Shown here piece by piece: positions 6,135 through 14,372 of a stretch of DNA of 19,845 bases. The position numbers and the translations under genes were made by a program. The stretch spans positions 1-19,845 of the forward strand of contig CAMWNY010000006.1 of the NCBI GenBank assembly GCA_947175775.1, in the 5' to 3' direction. The notes beneath the pieces were generated by a model that was not told where the DNA came from, made no database searches, and saw only the letters and a program-made list of their open reading frames with translations. Numbering within the stretch: position 1 is the first letter of the stretch; each line of letters starts with the position of its first letter. This DNA comes from an uncultured Lachnospiraceae bacterium (GTDB lineage Bacteria > Bacillota > Clostridia > Lachnospirales > Lachnospiraceae).

Positions 6135-6160
6135 GAAAAACGCTGCCCTTTGCGTTTTTC
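6135..6160 (-). terminator. Intrinsic terminator after dnaB
   Basis: On the minus strand GAAAAACGC and GCGTTTTTC form a perfect 9-bp stem with an 8-base loop, about 60 bases after the dnaB stop. A second perfect hairpin, ATGCTGCA/TGCAGCAT (6180-6200), lies between it and dnaB without a T-run and may stabilise the 3' end. Confidence 0.6.
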
Positions 6161-6219
6161 TAAACATTTCGAAACTCTTATGCTGCATATTTTGCAGCAT
6201 TTCGTGTCTCTTAATGTTT

Positions 6220-7557
6220 TTATTTTGCAAGATTTGCAAACTGCGTATAATCCGGCAGCCACGCCAAATTAATCGTGCCGATTGCACCGTTTCTCTGCTT
6301 GGCAATGATAATCTCCGCCACATTTTTCTGCTCAGTATCCCTATTGTAATAATCGTCACGGTAAATAAACATTACCACATCGGCATCTTGTTCAATCGCC
6401 CCCGACTCTCGAAGATCCGAAAGCATCGGGCGATGGTCAGGACGCTGCTCCACAGCTCTTGAAAGCTGCGACAGAGCGATAACAGGCACATGCAGTTCAC
6501 GTGCCAGCGCCTTTAACGACCTTGAAATATCCGAAATCTCCTGCTGTCTTGACTCGTTTTTTCCCGAGCCTGTCATCAATTGCAGATAATCAATAATAAT
6601 CATTTCCAAATTGTACTCCAATTTGAATTTCCGGCACTTAGAGCGCAGTTCACCGAAACTGATTCCCGGCGTATCGTCAATCAGAAGCTTTGACTTTCCG
6701 ATGACATCCGCGCCCTCAATCAGACGCTCCCACTCGTCATCCTTCATGTTTCCCGTACGGATTGCCTGCGAATTAACCTTTGACTCTAATGAGAGCAAAC
6801 GGTTCACAAGCTGTTCCTTCGACATTTCCAGTGAAAAAATTGCAACTGCCTTGTCCTCATGAAATGCCACATGCTGCGCGATATTTAAGACAAACGCCGT
6901 TTTTCCCATAGAAGGACGCGCCGCCACAAGGATTAAATCCGACGGCTGCATTCCGGCAGTCTTGTAGTCCAAATCAAGAAATCCCGTAGCGATACCTGTA
7001 ACCGCTCCATGATGCCTGGAAGCCTCCTCAATCATGTTCATCGCGTTCATAACGACCTGCCGGATTGGCACGAAATCGCCGTTATTTCGATTCTGCACAA
7101 TATCAAAAATATTTTTCTCGGATGTCTCCAAAATCGCTTCCAGTGTATCATTTTGTGCATAACAGCTGTTTGCAATCTCCTCGTTCACCCGGATAAGCCT
7201 GCGCAGAACGGATTTCTCCGCCACAATTTTAGCGTAATATTTTACATTTGCCGACGTCGGCACTGCTGCCATAACATCTCTTATGTATTCCAAACTGTAT
7301 ATCTCAGGCGGAACGCTTTTTTCCTTGAGCCTTTGCTGGAGCGTCACCAAATCAACCGGCTTTCCCTCGTCATTGAGCTCAACCATTGCGTCAAAAAGAA
7401 TACCGTACTGTTTTCCATAGAAGTCCGCTCCGTTTATCTGCTCACTCGCTATGGTGATAGCCTCCTTGTCCATAAGCATGGAGCCGATAACCGACTGCTC
7501 CGCCTCAATGCTGTGAGGCAGGACTCTCTTTAAAACCGCCTCATCCATTTCAGGCAT
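6220..7557 (-). CDS. dnaB: Replicative DNA helicase DnaB (DnaC in Bacillus)
   Basis: A full-length 445-residue hexameric replicative helicase. The N-terminal domain (about 10-110, PHSIEAEQSVIGSML) binds primase and loader. The RecA-like motor follows, with Walker A ARPSMGKT at 213-220, Walker B MIIIDYLQLM, and the SRQQEISDISRSLKALARE and RPMLSDLRESGAIEQDADVV segments that are diagnostic. It unwinds DNA ahead of the polymerase at the fork. ATG 7557 follows a GGGGG run by 6 bases. It starts 30 bp after rplI ends, so gdpP-rplI-dnaB probably form one operon, the conserved Firmicute arrangement. Terminators follow at 6135-6200. Confidence 0.97.
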   Translation of the reverse strand: MPEMDEAVLKRVLPHSIEAEQSVIGSMLMDKEAITIASEQINGADFYGKQYGILFDAMVELNDEGKPVDLVTLQQRLKEKSVPPEIYSLEYIRDVMAAVPTSANVKYYAKIVAEKSVLRRLIRVNEEIANSCYAQNDTLEAILETSEKNIFDIVQNRNNGDFVPIRQVVMNAMNMIEEASRHHGAVTGIATGFLDLDYKTAGMQPSDLILVAARPSMGKTAFVLNIAQHVAFHEDKAVAIFSLEMSKEQLVNRLLSLESKVNSQAIRTGNMKDDEWERLIEGADVIGKSKLLIDDTPGISFGELRSKCRKFKLEYNLEMIIIDYLQLMTGSGKNESRQQEISDISRSLKALARELHVPVIALSQLSRAVEQRPDHRPMLSDLRESGAIEQDADVVMFIYRDDYYNRDTEQKNVAEIIIAKQRNGAIGTINLAWLPDYTQFANLAK

Positions 7558-7587
7558 CGTAATCCCCCAATTCCTGCACGGCTTTTC

Positions 7588-8034
7588 TTAGACTGCCGTG
7601 ACGTGTACTTTCAGCTTTGCCGACACCTTCGGGTGAAGCTTCACTGTTACTTCATGCATACCTTCTGTCTTAATCGCGTCGGAAAGCTGTATTTTCTTCT
7701 TGTCAATCTCCTTACCATACTGCTCCGAAACGCCCTTTGCAATCTCCTTGGATGACACGGAACCAAAAGTTTTTCCGCCTTCGCCGCCTTTGATTTCAAG
7801 CTTTATCGTCATCTTTTCCAGTTCCTCTGCAAGTGCCTTTGCCGCATCAAGCTGCTCTTTTGCAATTTTTTCCTTGTTTTGGTTTTGGAGCTTCAGATTA
7901 TTCATATTTTCGCCTGTCGCTTCCACTCCAAGCTTTTTCGGAAGAATAAAGTTGCGGGCATAACCCTCTTTTAACTCAACCAGCTCTCCCTTCTTTCCTA
8001 CTGATTTTACATCTTCTAACAAAATTATCTTCAT
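7588..8034 (-). CDS. rplI: Ribosomal protein bL9
   Basis: A 148-residue bL9. The N-terminal domain MKIILLEDVKSVGKKGELVELKEGYARNFILPK is unmistakable, followed by the long connecting helix (about 41-75) and the C-terminal rRNA-binding domain. Start 8034 has AAGGA about 10 bases upstream; the open frame extends 17 codons further without family similarity. It lies between gdpP (31-bp gap) and dnaB (30-bp gap), as in many Firmicutes. Confidence 0.97.
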   Translation of the reverse strand: MKIILLEDVKSVGKKGELVELKEGYARNFILPKKLGVEATGENMNNLKLQNQNKEKIAKEQLDAAKALAEELEKMTIKLEIKGGEGGKTFGSVSSKEIAKGVSEQYGKEIDKKKIQLSDAIKTEGMHEVTVKLHPKVSAKLKVHVTAV

Positions 8035-8065
8035 TGTACTGCTGTCCTTTCTGTTTTGAAACGTG

Positions 8066-10111
8066 TCAGATTGCGCCTTCCTCAAGCATTTGGTTTACGG
8101 TTTCCTTAATAATTGCGACCGCCCTCTCAGACGACATATCCTGAAGCTGCGCTCCCGCGATGTTCATATGACCGCCGCCGCCGAGACGCTCCATAATAAT
8201 CTGCACGTTTACTTCATCAATTGACCTTGCGGAAATATAAATCTTTCCGTTGTATTCCGTGGCAACAAAACTCGCCTTGATACCGTTGATACCCAAAAGC
8301 TCGTTTGCCGCCTGTGCGCCTATTTCCGTAGGACTCTCCAGCCCTTCCGTGGGACAGATGCCCATCGCATAGGCATTTTTGTATATTTCGGCATTTCTGA
8401 CCGTTTCCGCCTTTGCTTTGTACTCCGCCGCGCCGTCCCGGAACATCTTACGCACCCTCGTCACATCGGCGCCGCATCTTCTTAAAAATGCTGCCGCTTC
8501 AAAAGTCCGAACGCCTGTTTTTGCCGTAAAGTTGTTGGTATCTACCATAATTCCGGAGTAAATACAGTCCGCCTCGTTGCTTTTGACCTTCACATTCCCG
8601 CCCGAGATATACTGCAATACCTCCGCCACCATTTCACAGGTACTTGACGCATACGGCTCCACATACGACAACGTGGCGTTTTCAATCACTTCCGAGCTCT
8701 GCCTGTGATGATCAAGCACCACCACGGTCCGGCAGGATTTAATCAAATCAGGACACTCTGTAATGCTTGGCTTGTTGACGTCGACCACCACAAGCACCGT
8801 GCTGCTGTCTGCAAGCTCAAGCGCATCTGAGCTTCCTATAATAAAATCCTCCTCATATGCATTCTTGTCTCTAACAAGCTCCACCAAGGGTTTGACCGAA
8901 GAAGTAATGTCATTAATAACAATATAGCACTTTTTGCCAAGCGTGCGTGCAATACAGCTGACCCCGACCGCCGCGCCAAACGCATCGGCATCGGAAAGCC
9001 GATGTCCCATAATAAGCACCTTGTCCTTGCTGTTAATAATTTCCTGAAGCGCATTTGCCTTCACACGCGCCTTCACACGCGTACTCTTTTCTATCTGCTG
9101 GCTCTTTCCTCCATAGTAAATAATCGAATCAGGCGTTTTTACCACAGCCTGATCGCCGCCGCGTCCAAGCGCCAAATCAATTGCGGTACGTGCAAATTCA
9201 CACTTCTGCGCATACGTAGGCGCGTCCAACCCAACACCAATGCTGACCGTGACCGCCATCTCATTTCCGATATTGACTGTTTTCACATCCTCAAGAAGAT
9301 CAAAACGCGACTCCTTTAATGCGGAAACTGCCGACTTTCGCATAATGACAAAGTATTTGTCTTTCTCCGTCTTACGCACAATACAATCACGCGCAAACAG
9401 ATATTTATTGATTCTGCGGTCAATCAGCGCCATCAAAAGCGAACGCCGGACATCCTCCACGCTTTCAAGCGCTTCATCATAATTGTCAATATAAATCATT
9501 CCGACCGCGAGGCTTTGGTCATCAAGTTCCCTAAGCGCCCTTTTTAAGTCTGTCTCATCATAAAGGTAACCGGCAATCATGCATGTATCACTGTCACCGT
9601 TTTCAATGAGCTGGCTGTTATCAAGCACTTCCTTAATCGAAATGCGCTTCAGCTTCAAATTATACTCGCGCTCTTCAAACGCAATATCAAGCTCAAGCTC
9701 CTGTTCAAATTCCAGCTTCTCCTTTGTTACTGCCGGAAAAACAACGGATATCTGCCTTCTCCAGCTCTTGTCCTTATGTATAATCCGCTCAAATGCCTCG
9801 TTTGTCCATATCACCTTGCCTGTCTCATCCATCAGTACATATGCAAGGTCAAGCTCTCTTAAAAGCCGGCTCTGAACTTGTCCGTACTGTGTTGCAAAAT
9901 CAATAAACTCATTCACAATCACAGGCTTGCTGCGGCACAGCAGTATGCTCATCGCAATCAGATATACTGCCAAAAAGCCGGATACACATATTCCTGCCAA
10001 TATATTGATAAAATAGATTCCTGCATTCACTGCCGCCAGGAAAATTCCTAACAGCAGCGCTGTCTGAAGGTATGCCCTCAGATGCCCTTTCAGTTTCATT
10101 TTTCTGTTCAT
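8066..10111 (-). CDS. gdpP: Cyclic-di-AMP phosphodiesterase GdpP (YybT)
   Basis: The 681-residue protein has two membrane helices (about 16-34 and 36-56), a PAS-like domain (about 80-190), a degenerate GGDEF domain (about 200-320, where the signature is replaced by KTEKDKYF), and a DHH/DHHA1 phosphodiesterase. Catalytic residues are visible: H370, D374 and D376 in GHRLSDADAFG, D444 in VVVDVNKP, DHH at 467-469, and the GGGGHMNIAGAQ motif near the end. It would hydrolyse the second messenger c-di-AMP, affecting potassium, osmotic and cell-wall control. ATG 10111 has GGGAG about 10 bases upstream. It is first in the gdpP-rplI-dnaB set, with a promoter near 10212. Confidence 0.95.
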   Translation of the reverse strand: MNRKMKLKGHLRAYLQTALLLGIFLAAVNAGIYFINILAGICVSGFLAVYLIAMSILLCRSKPVIVNEFIDFATQYGQVQSRLLRELDLAYVLMDETGKVIWTNEAFERIIHKDKSWRRQISVVFPAVTKEKLEFEQELELDIAFEEREYNLKLKRISIKEVLDNSQLIENGDSDTCMIAGYLYDETDLKRALRELDDQSLAVGMIYIDNYDEALESVEDVRRSLLMALIDRRINKYLFARDCIVRKTEKDKYFVIMRKSAVSALKESRFDLLEDVKTVNIGNEMAVTVSIGVGLDAPTYAQKCEFARTAIDLALGRGGDQAVVKTPDSIIYYGGKSQQIEKSTRVKARVKANALQEIINSKDKVLIMGHRLSDADAFGAAVGVSCIARTLGKKCYIVINDITSSVKPLVELVRDKNAYEEDFIIGSSDALELADSSTVLVVVDVNKPSITECPDLIKSCRTVVVLDHHRQSSEVIENATLSYVEPYASSTCEMVAEVLQYISGGNVKVKSNEADCIYSGIMVDTNNFTAKTGVRTFEAAAFLRRCGADVTRVRKMFRDGAAEYKAKAETVRNAEIYKNAYAMGICPTEGLESPTEIGAQAANELLGINGIKASFVATEYNGKIYISARSIDEVNVQIIMERLGGGGHMNIAGAQLQDMSSERAVAIIKETVNQMLEEGAI

Positions 10112-10211
10112 GTATACTAATCTCCCATTCCTGCCAGATTCACCGTTGCTTTTTGCAACGAAAGCCGGGATTTTCTTAATTATATTAAATTTTATCTGCT
10201 GATACTATTTT

Positions 10212-10220
10212 AGTATAACA
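10212..10220 (-). promoter_or_regulatory. Extended -10 promoter of the gdpP operon
   Basis: On the minus strand TGTTATACT fits an extended -10 element, 100 bases before the gdpP start. No strong -35 is seen. The leader between contains a small GTTGC/GCAAC hairpin near 10145. No gene or clear pepT terminator is seen in the remaining 10221-10289. Confidence 0.45.
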
Positions 10221-10289
10221 TCAATTTAATCAAAGTTCCATAGCATATTTTGTCTTAATATACACTTGTTTGGGGAAATGCAGGGTTTT

Positions 10290-11540
10290 CTACTCACGGC
10301 AGGGAAGCAATACAATATTTTTCAGAATCTCCACAATCGTTTCCATGTCTTCAATGCACGCAAATTCATTTCTGCCGTGGTGCCCTTCCGAACCCGTACA
10401 AATATTCGGGCATAAAAGGCCGTCAAAAGAAAGTCTCGCTCCGTCAGTTCCGCCGCGAATCGGAGAAACTTTTGGCTCTACTCCCGCGCGCCGCATTGCC
10501 TCAGCCGCATACTCAACGATATAAAGTTCCTTCTCAATCCGCTCCCGCATGTTGCGGTACTGCTCCTTGATTTCCACCGTAAACCGTTTTTCACCGTACT
10601 TGCTATTTAACATCTCAACATGATTTCTGACTGTTTGTATCCTCTGCTCATATTTTTCACTGTCATGGTCACGGATAATCAATTCCACAACCGCCTTCTC
10701 CACATCTCCGTGAATGCTGTCCACATGATAAAAGCCCTCATAGCCCTCCGTGTTCTCCGGACACTCATCTGAGATGGCACTGATAAATTCATACGCAAGC
10801 GTAATGGCATTTTTCATAATATTTTTCGCATAGCCGGGGTGAACGCTCTTTCCTTTTACCGTAAGCGTCGCGCCTGCCGCGTTGAAACACTCGTAGCTCA
10901 TATCGCCAAGCTCTCCGCCGTCAACCGTATATGCATAATCCGCGTCAAATCCGTCAATGTCAAAAAATGCCACACCGTTTCCGACCTCCTCGTCCGGTGT
11001 AAATCCAATGCAGATTTTCCCGTGCTCTACCTCCGGGTGTCTTAGAAAATATTCCGCCATTGCCATAATTTCCGCCACACCTGCTTTGTCGTCCCCGCCA
11101 AGCAGCGTACTGCCGTCCGTCACAATCAGGCTCTTTCCCTTGCACGCCTTTAACATCGGAAATTCTGACACGTGTGTCACAATGTTCAGCTTCTCGTCAA
11201 GTACAATGTCCTCTCCGTCATAATTCTCAATTATGCGCGGCTTGACGTTTGCACCGCTCACTGCCTCGGAAGTATCCATATGCGCAATAAATCCGATTTT
11301 CGGAACACGTTTTTTTACCCTCAAATTGGATGGAATTTCCGCATAAACATAACAATGCTCCTCATCATAGCGTACGTTCGATGCGCCTAATTCCAAAAGC
11401 TCGTCCCGCAGCAAAACTGCCAAATCCCGCTGCTTTTCGGTAGACGGCGTTTTGTCTGCATACTGCTCAATCGACTGCGTATCGATTTTCACATATCTTA
11501 AAAAATTTTCCACAACTGCGGAATACATCTGTTCTGCCAT
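10290..11540 (-). CDS. pepT: Peptidase T (tripeptide aminopeptidase)
   Basis: A 416-residue M20-family metallopeptidase of the PepT type that removes the N-terminal residue from tripeptides in the cytoplasm. Two-zinc ligands and catalytic residues are visible: IAHMDT with H87 and D89, LLGGDDKAG around D150, TPDEEVG with E184 and E185, YTVDGGELG, and the RGGTDGARLSFDGL motif near the end. Length equals the family norm. ATG 11540 has GGAAAGGAAG about 8 bases upstream. It lies between gdpP and rpsR but is separated from rpsR by a terminator and a strong hairpin. Confidence 0.96.
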   Translation of the reverse strand: MAEQMYSAVVENFLRYVKIDTQSIEQYADKTPSTEKQRDLAVLLRDELLELGASNVRYDEEHCYVYAEIPSNLRVKKRVPKIGFIAHMDTSEAVSGANVKPRIIENYDGEDIVLDEKLNIVTHVSEFPMLKACKGKSLIVTDGSTLLGGDDKAGVAEIMAMAEYFLRHPEVEHGKICIGFTPDEEVGNGVAFFDIDGFDADYAYTVDGGELGDMSYECFNAAGATLTVKGKSVHPGYAKNIMKNAITLAYEFISAISDECPENTEGYEGFYHVDSIHGDVEKAVVELIIRDHDSEKYEQRIQTVRNHVEMLNSKYGEKRFTVEIKEQYRNMRERIEKELYIVEYAAEAMRRAGVEPKVSPIRGGTDGARLSFDGLLCPNICTGSEGHHGRNEFACIEDMETIVEILKNIVLLPCRE

Positions 11541-11568
11541 ATTTTTCTTCCTTTCCTAATTTAATTGG

Positions 11569-11616
11569 GCAGGGGCGCACACTGCGTAAGCAGTAATTTC
11601 CTCTGTGCGCCCCTGC
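11569..11616. repeat. Long perfect hairpin in the pepT leader
   Basis: GCAGGGGCGCACA (11569-11581) and TGTGCGCCCCTGC (11604-11616) form a perfect 13-bp stem. Inside it a second CTGC/GCAG hairpin closes a GTAA loop on the plus strand. There is no T-run, so it is not a normal terminator. It may be an extragenic palindrome; it lies 29 bases before the pepT start. Confidence 0.75.
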
Positions 11617-11621
11617 GCATC

Positions 11622-11663
11622 AAAAAGACCAATGAACATTGTTAAAGCGTTCATTGGTCTTTT
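11622..11663 (-). terminator. Intrinsic terminator of the rpsF-ssb-rpsR operon
   Basis: A-rich arm GACCAATGAAC pairs perfectly with GTTCATTGGTC around an 11-base loop and ends in a T-run on the minus strand, 15 bases after the rpsR stop. Confidence 0.9.
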
Positions 11664-11678
11664 CATTTCTTATTTCTC

Positions 11679-11942
11679 TTAATCCATTGTATAAGGCATA
11701 AGCGCCAAGTGACGTGCACGCTTAATTGCTACTGTAAGAGCTCTCTGATGCTTTGCACAGTTGCCTGTAATTCTTCTCGGAAGAATTTTGCCTCTCTCAG
11801 ACACATATCTCTTTAACTTCGCTGTATCCTTAAAATCAATTACATTGTCCTTGCCGCAAAATACGCAAACTTTTTTTCTTCTACGAATACCGCCTCTTCT
11901 CTTCATCGGAGAATCAGTCTTCTCAGTTTTATTAAAAGCCAT
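11679..11942 (-). CDS. rpsR: Ribosomal protein bS18
   Basis: An 87-residue bS18 with the conserved core DFKDTAKLKRYVSERGKILPRRITG and the ending KRARHLALMPY. The CVFC pair plus C62 and H64 mark the zinc-binding form common in anaerobes. GGAGG precedes ATG 11942 by 7 bases. Third gene of rpsF-ssb-rpsR; bS18 pairs with bS6 on the small-subunit platform. Confidence 0.98.
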   Translation of the reverse strand: MAFNKTEKTDSPMKRRGGIRRRKKVCVFCGKDNVIDFKDTAKLKRYVSERGKILPRRITGNCAKHQRALTVAIKRARHLALMPYTMD

Positions 11943-11982
11943 GATAAAGCCTCCTATCTTTAAAATCTCAAATCATTCAGGA

Positions 11983-12435
11983 TTAGTTAAACGGTAATTC
12001 TTCGTCTATTCCGTCGGGAATATTCATGAAACCGTCACCTGCCGCCATCGGTGCAGGCTGGCTGCTGTTTCCGCCGCCATAGTTTCCGTCAAAGCTGTTG
12101 TTACCGTTACTGTTTTTGCTCTCTGCAAATTCCTGATCTTCAACAACAACGTCTGTGGTATAAACTTTTACGCCATCCTTATTGGTATAGCTTCCGGTCT
12201 GAATACGACCTGTCACGGCAATCTTTGTACCTTTGCGCAGATACCGTTCTGCAAATTCCCCTGACTTGCCAAACGCAACACACGAAATAAAATCTGCCGT
12301 ATTCTCATCACCGCTGCGGTTAAACCGTCTGTCAACCGCAAGCGTATATCTTGCAATTGCCATCTGATTATCACCCTGTGTATATCTTACCTCAGGATCT
12401 CTTGTTAAGCGTCCCATTAAAATTACTTTATTCAT
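11983..12435 (-). CDS. ssb: Single-stranded DNA-binding protein
   Basis: A 150-residue SSB: an OB-fold at residues 1-105 starting MNKVILMGRLTRDPEVRYTQ, a flexible Gly/Asn/Ser-rich linker, and the acidic tip DGIDEELPFN that recruits repair and replication partners. Length and tip are typical of Firmicute SsbA. Start 12435 has GGGAG about 10 bases upstream. Its place between rpsF and rpsR is the conserved arrangement and marks it as the main chromosomal SSB. Confidence 0.97.
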   Translation of the reverse strand: MNKVILMGRLTRDPEVRYTQGDNQMAIARYTLAVDRRFNRSGDENTADFISCVAFGKSGEFAERYLRKGTKIAVTGRIQTGSYTNKDGVKVYTTDVVVEDQEFAESKNSNGNNSFDGNYGGGNSSQPAPMAAGDGFMNIPDGIDEELPFN

Positions 12436-12478
12436 ATTTTAAGTTCTCCCACGATACGCAGTCCTATCTGCGTATTTT

Positions 12479-12769
12479 CTATTCCTCGTCCTGTCTAACG
12501 CACAAATATCTGACAACATTCTCGTTGAGACGAATTCTTGACTCAACCTCTGCCGGAACACTTGCTTCGCCATCAAACTGAATGAAATAGTAGAAAGCTT
12601 CCTTCATCTTACGTACTTCGTAAGCAAGTCTCTTCTTACCCCACTCATCTACGTTTGTGATTGTACCGCCGTGCTTTGTAATCATGTTTTTCACTTTCTC
12701 GACGGTAGCTGCTCTGTCATCGTCCTCAAGCTTCGCGCTGACAACAACGGCTAATTCATATTTGTTCAT
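12479..12769 (-). CDS. rpsF: Ribosomal protein bS6
   Basis: A 96-residue bS6 with MNKYELAVVVSAKLEDD and GTITNVDEWGKKRLAYEVRK, both diagnostic. AGGAGG lies 7 bases before ATG 12769. It is the first gene of rpsF-ssb-rpsR, behind a strong promoter and a leader hairpin that may bind bS6:bS18 for feedback. Confidence 0.98.
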   Translation of the reverse strand: MNKYELAVVVSAKLEDDDRAATVEKVKNMITKHGGTITNVDEWGKKRLAYEVRKMKEAFYYFIQFDGEASVPAEVESRIRLNENVVRYLCVRQDEE

Positions 12770-12795
12770 CTTGTTACCTCCTTTTGGTCTCTGGC

Positions 12796-12815
12796 CTTTC
12801 CCCTTATCGGAAAAG
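12796..12815 (-). promoter_or_regulatory. rpsF leader hairpin, possible S6:S18 autoregulatory site
   Basis: On the minus strand CTTTTCC pairs with GGGGAAAG around GATAA, just 27 bases ahead of the rpsF start. A CCG lies at the stem-loop border, the triplet typical of the bacterial S6:S18-binding mRNA motif. The match is by position and the CCG only. Confidence 0.35.
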
Positions 12816-12844
12816 CAAGGAATTTTTATATATCACGAAAATTT

Positions 12845-12873
12845 ATGATACCATAGCTTGTATCTTTTTGCAA
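12845..12873 (-). promoter_or_regulatory. rpsF operon promoter
   Basis: TTGCAA and TATCAT on the minus strand are 17 bases apart, with TGG directly ahead of the -10 (extended -10). It lies 76 bases before the rpsF start, a strong promoter as expected for ribosomal genes. Confidence 0.75.
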
Positions 12874-12904
12874 GACTTTGCCAATATTTTCTTAGAATTT
12901 TTGT

Positions 12905-12931
12905 AACAGTTCAGCCTTCGGCTTCCTGTCA
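12905..12931. repeat. 27-bp interspersed repeat, copy 1
   Basis: Starts AACAGTTCAGCC and ends CGGCTTCCTGTCA, with an internal AGCC/GGCT hairpin. It matches 15646-15672 at 26 of 27 bases. It lies downstream of the DUF951 gene on its strand. Confidence 0.8.
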
Positions 12932-12953
12932 CATAATTTTTCATTTTCCCCAC

Positions 12954-13145
12954 TCAACGCTCCTGCTGCCGCTTTGACAATTGCTTTGTGCTCTTCTCAA
13001 CCTGACGGCGCGGAAGCATAATCTGATGTCCGCAGCCTGTGCATTTGAGCCGGAAATCCGCACCGACGCGCAGAATTTCCCAGTCAAAGCTGCCACACGG
13101 GTGCTTTTTTTTCAATTTTACAATGTCCCCTACTTCATATTCCAT
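12954..13145 (-). CDS. DUF951 family protein (YyzM-like)
   Basis: A 63-residue protein of the DUF951 family: MEYEVGDIVKLKKKHPCG, then LRVGADFRLKCTGCGHQIMLPR. The two cysteines of CTGC are characteristic; with the earlier C19 they may hold metal. Function is unknown; members are found near the rpsF region in many Firmicutes, and the same holds here. ATG 13145 is preferred to the upstream ATG at 13163 because the family begins at MEYEVGD and an AGAGG lies 7 bases before it. It overlaps the upstream membrane gene by 11 bp, implying coupled translation. Confidence 0.85.
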   Translation of the reverse strand: MEYEVGDIVKLKKKHPCGSFDWEILRVGADFRLKCTGCGHQIMLPRRQVEKSTKQLSKRQQER

Positions 13146-13500
13146 GCCTCGTCCTCTTATCATCCTTTACTCTGCGCAGTATCTCATCATACTGCTGATA
13201 CATTTTCTGCACCTCATTTTCCAACGTGTAATAATGCCCAATATACGGAACAAGCAGTATCAAAAGCAGCGCCATTAATGCCAAAATCGGTATGTACTCC
13301 GCAATACAGTAAATCGCCAATGCAATCGTTGTCAAAATTGCAAACGTCACGGTAACAATCAAGTGAATCAGACGTTCATGCTGAAAAAATGACACTTGTG
13401 TCAGATGCTCCTGCAAAACCAGCTTCCAGTCCACGTCCTTTGGCGGCTGCGCTAACAGCATATCAATTTTCATGCGATAATCTGTGATTCGTTTTTTCAT
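13135..13500 (-). CDS. Small two-helix membrane protein, unknown function
   Basis: A 121-residue protein not recognised as a named family. A polar N-terminal part (about 1-40) is followed by two membrane helices (about 42-65 and 67-90) and a charged helical C-terminus (LENEVQKMYQQYDEILRRVK). Both ends would face the cytoplasm. Start is uncertain: ATG 13500 begins MKKRITDY, ATG 13512 adds four residues; neither has ideal spacing from the GGGG at 13514-13517. The end overlaps the DUF951 start by 11 bp. Confidence 0.65.
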   Translation of the reverse strand: MKKRITDYRMKIDMLLAQPPKDVDWKLVLQEHLTQVSFFQHERLIHLIVTVTFAILTTIALAIYCIAEYIPILALMALLLILLVPYIGHYYTLENEVQKMYQQYDEILRRVKDDKRTRHGI

Positions 13501-13607
13501 TATAATAACCATGCCCCTTTTTCAGTCTGCGAATTCTTGACAGCGAAAAGCGTAAACTTTTTGATGTATGCAGCGTGAGCACAAATTTGCCGTGTGAAAT
13601 TTCAATT

Positions 13608-14333
13608 TTACGCTGTCTTAATCTGCGAAAATACCTCGCCGATACTGTCGGTAATTACCAAATTCGCCATTGTATCGCGCGCCGTCGGTGTCTTGTTAAT
13701 CAGCACAAGCTTATTTCCACGATAATAATCAATCAGCCCCGCCGCAGGATAAACCGCAAGCGACGTTCCGCCGATAATGAGCATATCCGCTTCACTGATT
13801 GCCCGCACCGCGCCCGACAGCGTATTTTGGTCAAGCCCCTCCTCGTAGAGCACTACGTCCGGCTTAATCCTTCCGCCGCACTCGCAGGAAGGCACCCCTG
13901 AAGAATTCAGAATGGCATCAATATCATAAAATTTGTGACATTTTTCACAATAATTTCTTAACACGCTGCCATGCAGCTCAAAAACCTTTTTGCTCCCCGC
14001 CGACTGGTGAAGCCCGTCAATATTCTGCGTCACAACCGCCGTCAGCTTTCCGGCTTCCTCAAGCTTTGCAAGCGCAATATGCGCCGCATTCGGTTTCGCG
14101 TCGGTAAACAGCATTTTGTCCCTGTAAAAACGGAAAAACTCATCCGGTCTTTTTATATAAAAAGTATGACTCAAAATGGTCTCAGGCGGATAGTCATACT
14201 TCTGATTATAAAGTCCGTCCACACTTCGAAAATCCGGAATTCCGCTCTCCGTTGAAACGCCTGCGCCTCCAAAAAACACAATGTGCTCACTTTCGTCAAT
14301 CATTTTCTGCAGTTTTTCAATTCCCTCATTCAT
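13608..14333 (-). CDS. NAD-dependent protein deacylase, sirtuin (CobB/Sir2)
   Basis: A 241-residue bacterial sirtuin. NAD-binding motifs FFGGAGVSTESGIPDFRS (20-37) and TQNIDGLH (102-109) are complete, the catalytic histidine is H121 in FELHGS, and four zinc ligands are visible (C129, C132, C150, C152). It removes acyl groups from lysines using NAD. ATG 14333 is preferred over an upstream in-frame ATG at 14363, since an AAAGGAG lies 10-11 bases before it and the family begins near here. It follows the GH25 gene by 39 bp on the same strand and could share its transcript. Confidence 0.95.
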   Translation of the reverse strand: MNEGIEKLQKMIDESEHIVFFGGAGVSTESGIPDFRSVDGLYNQKYDYPPETILSHTFYIKRPDEFFRFYRDKMLFTDAKPNAAHIALAKLEEAGKLTAVVTQNIDGLHQSAGSKKVFELHGSVLRNYCEKCHKFYDIDAILNSSGVPSCECGGRIKPDVVLYEEGLDQNTLSGAVRAISEADMLIIGGTSLAVYPAAGLIDYYRGNKLVLINKTPTARDTMANLVITDSIGEVFSQIKTA

Positions 14334-14372
14334 TTCACAAAACACTCCTTTCCCAACATACAATCTTTATAT

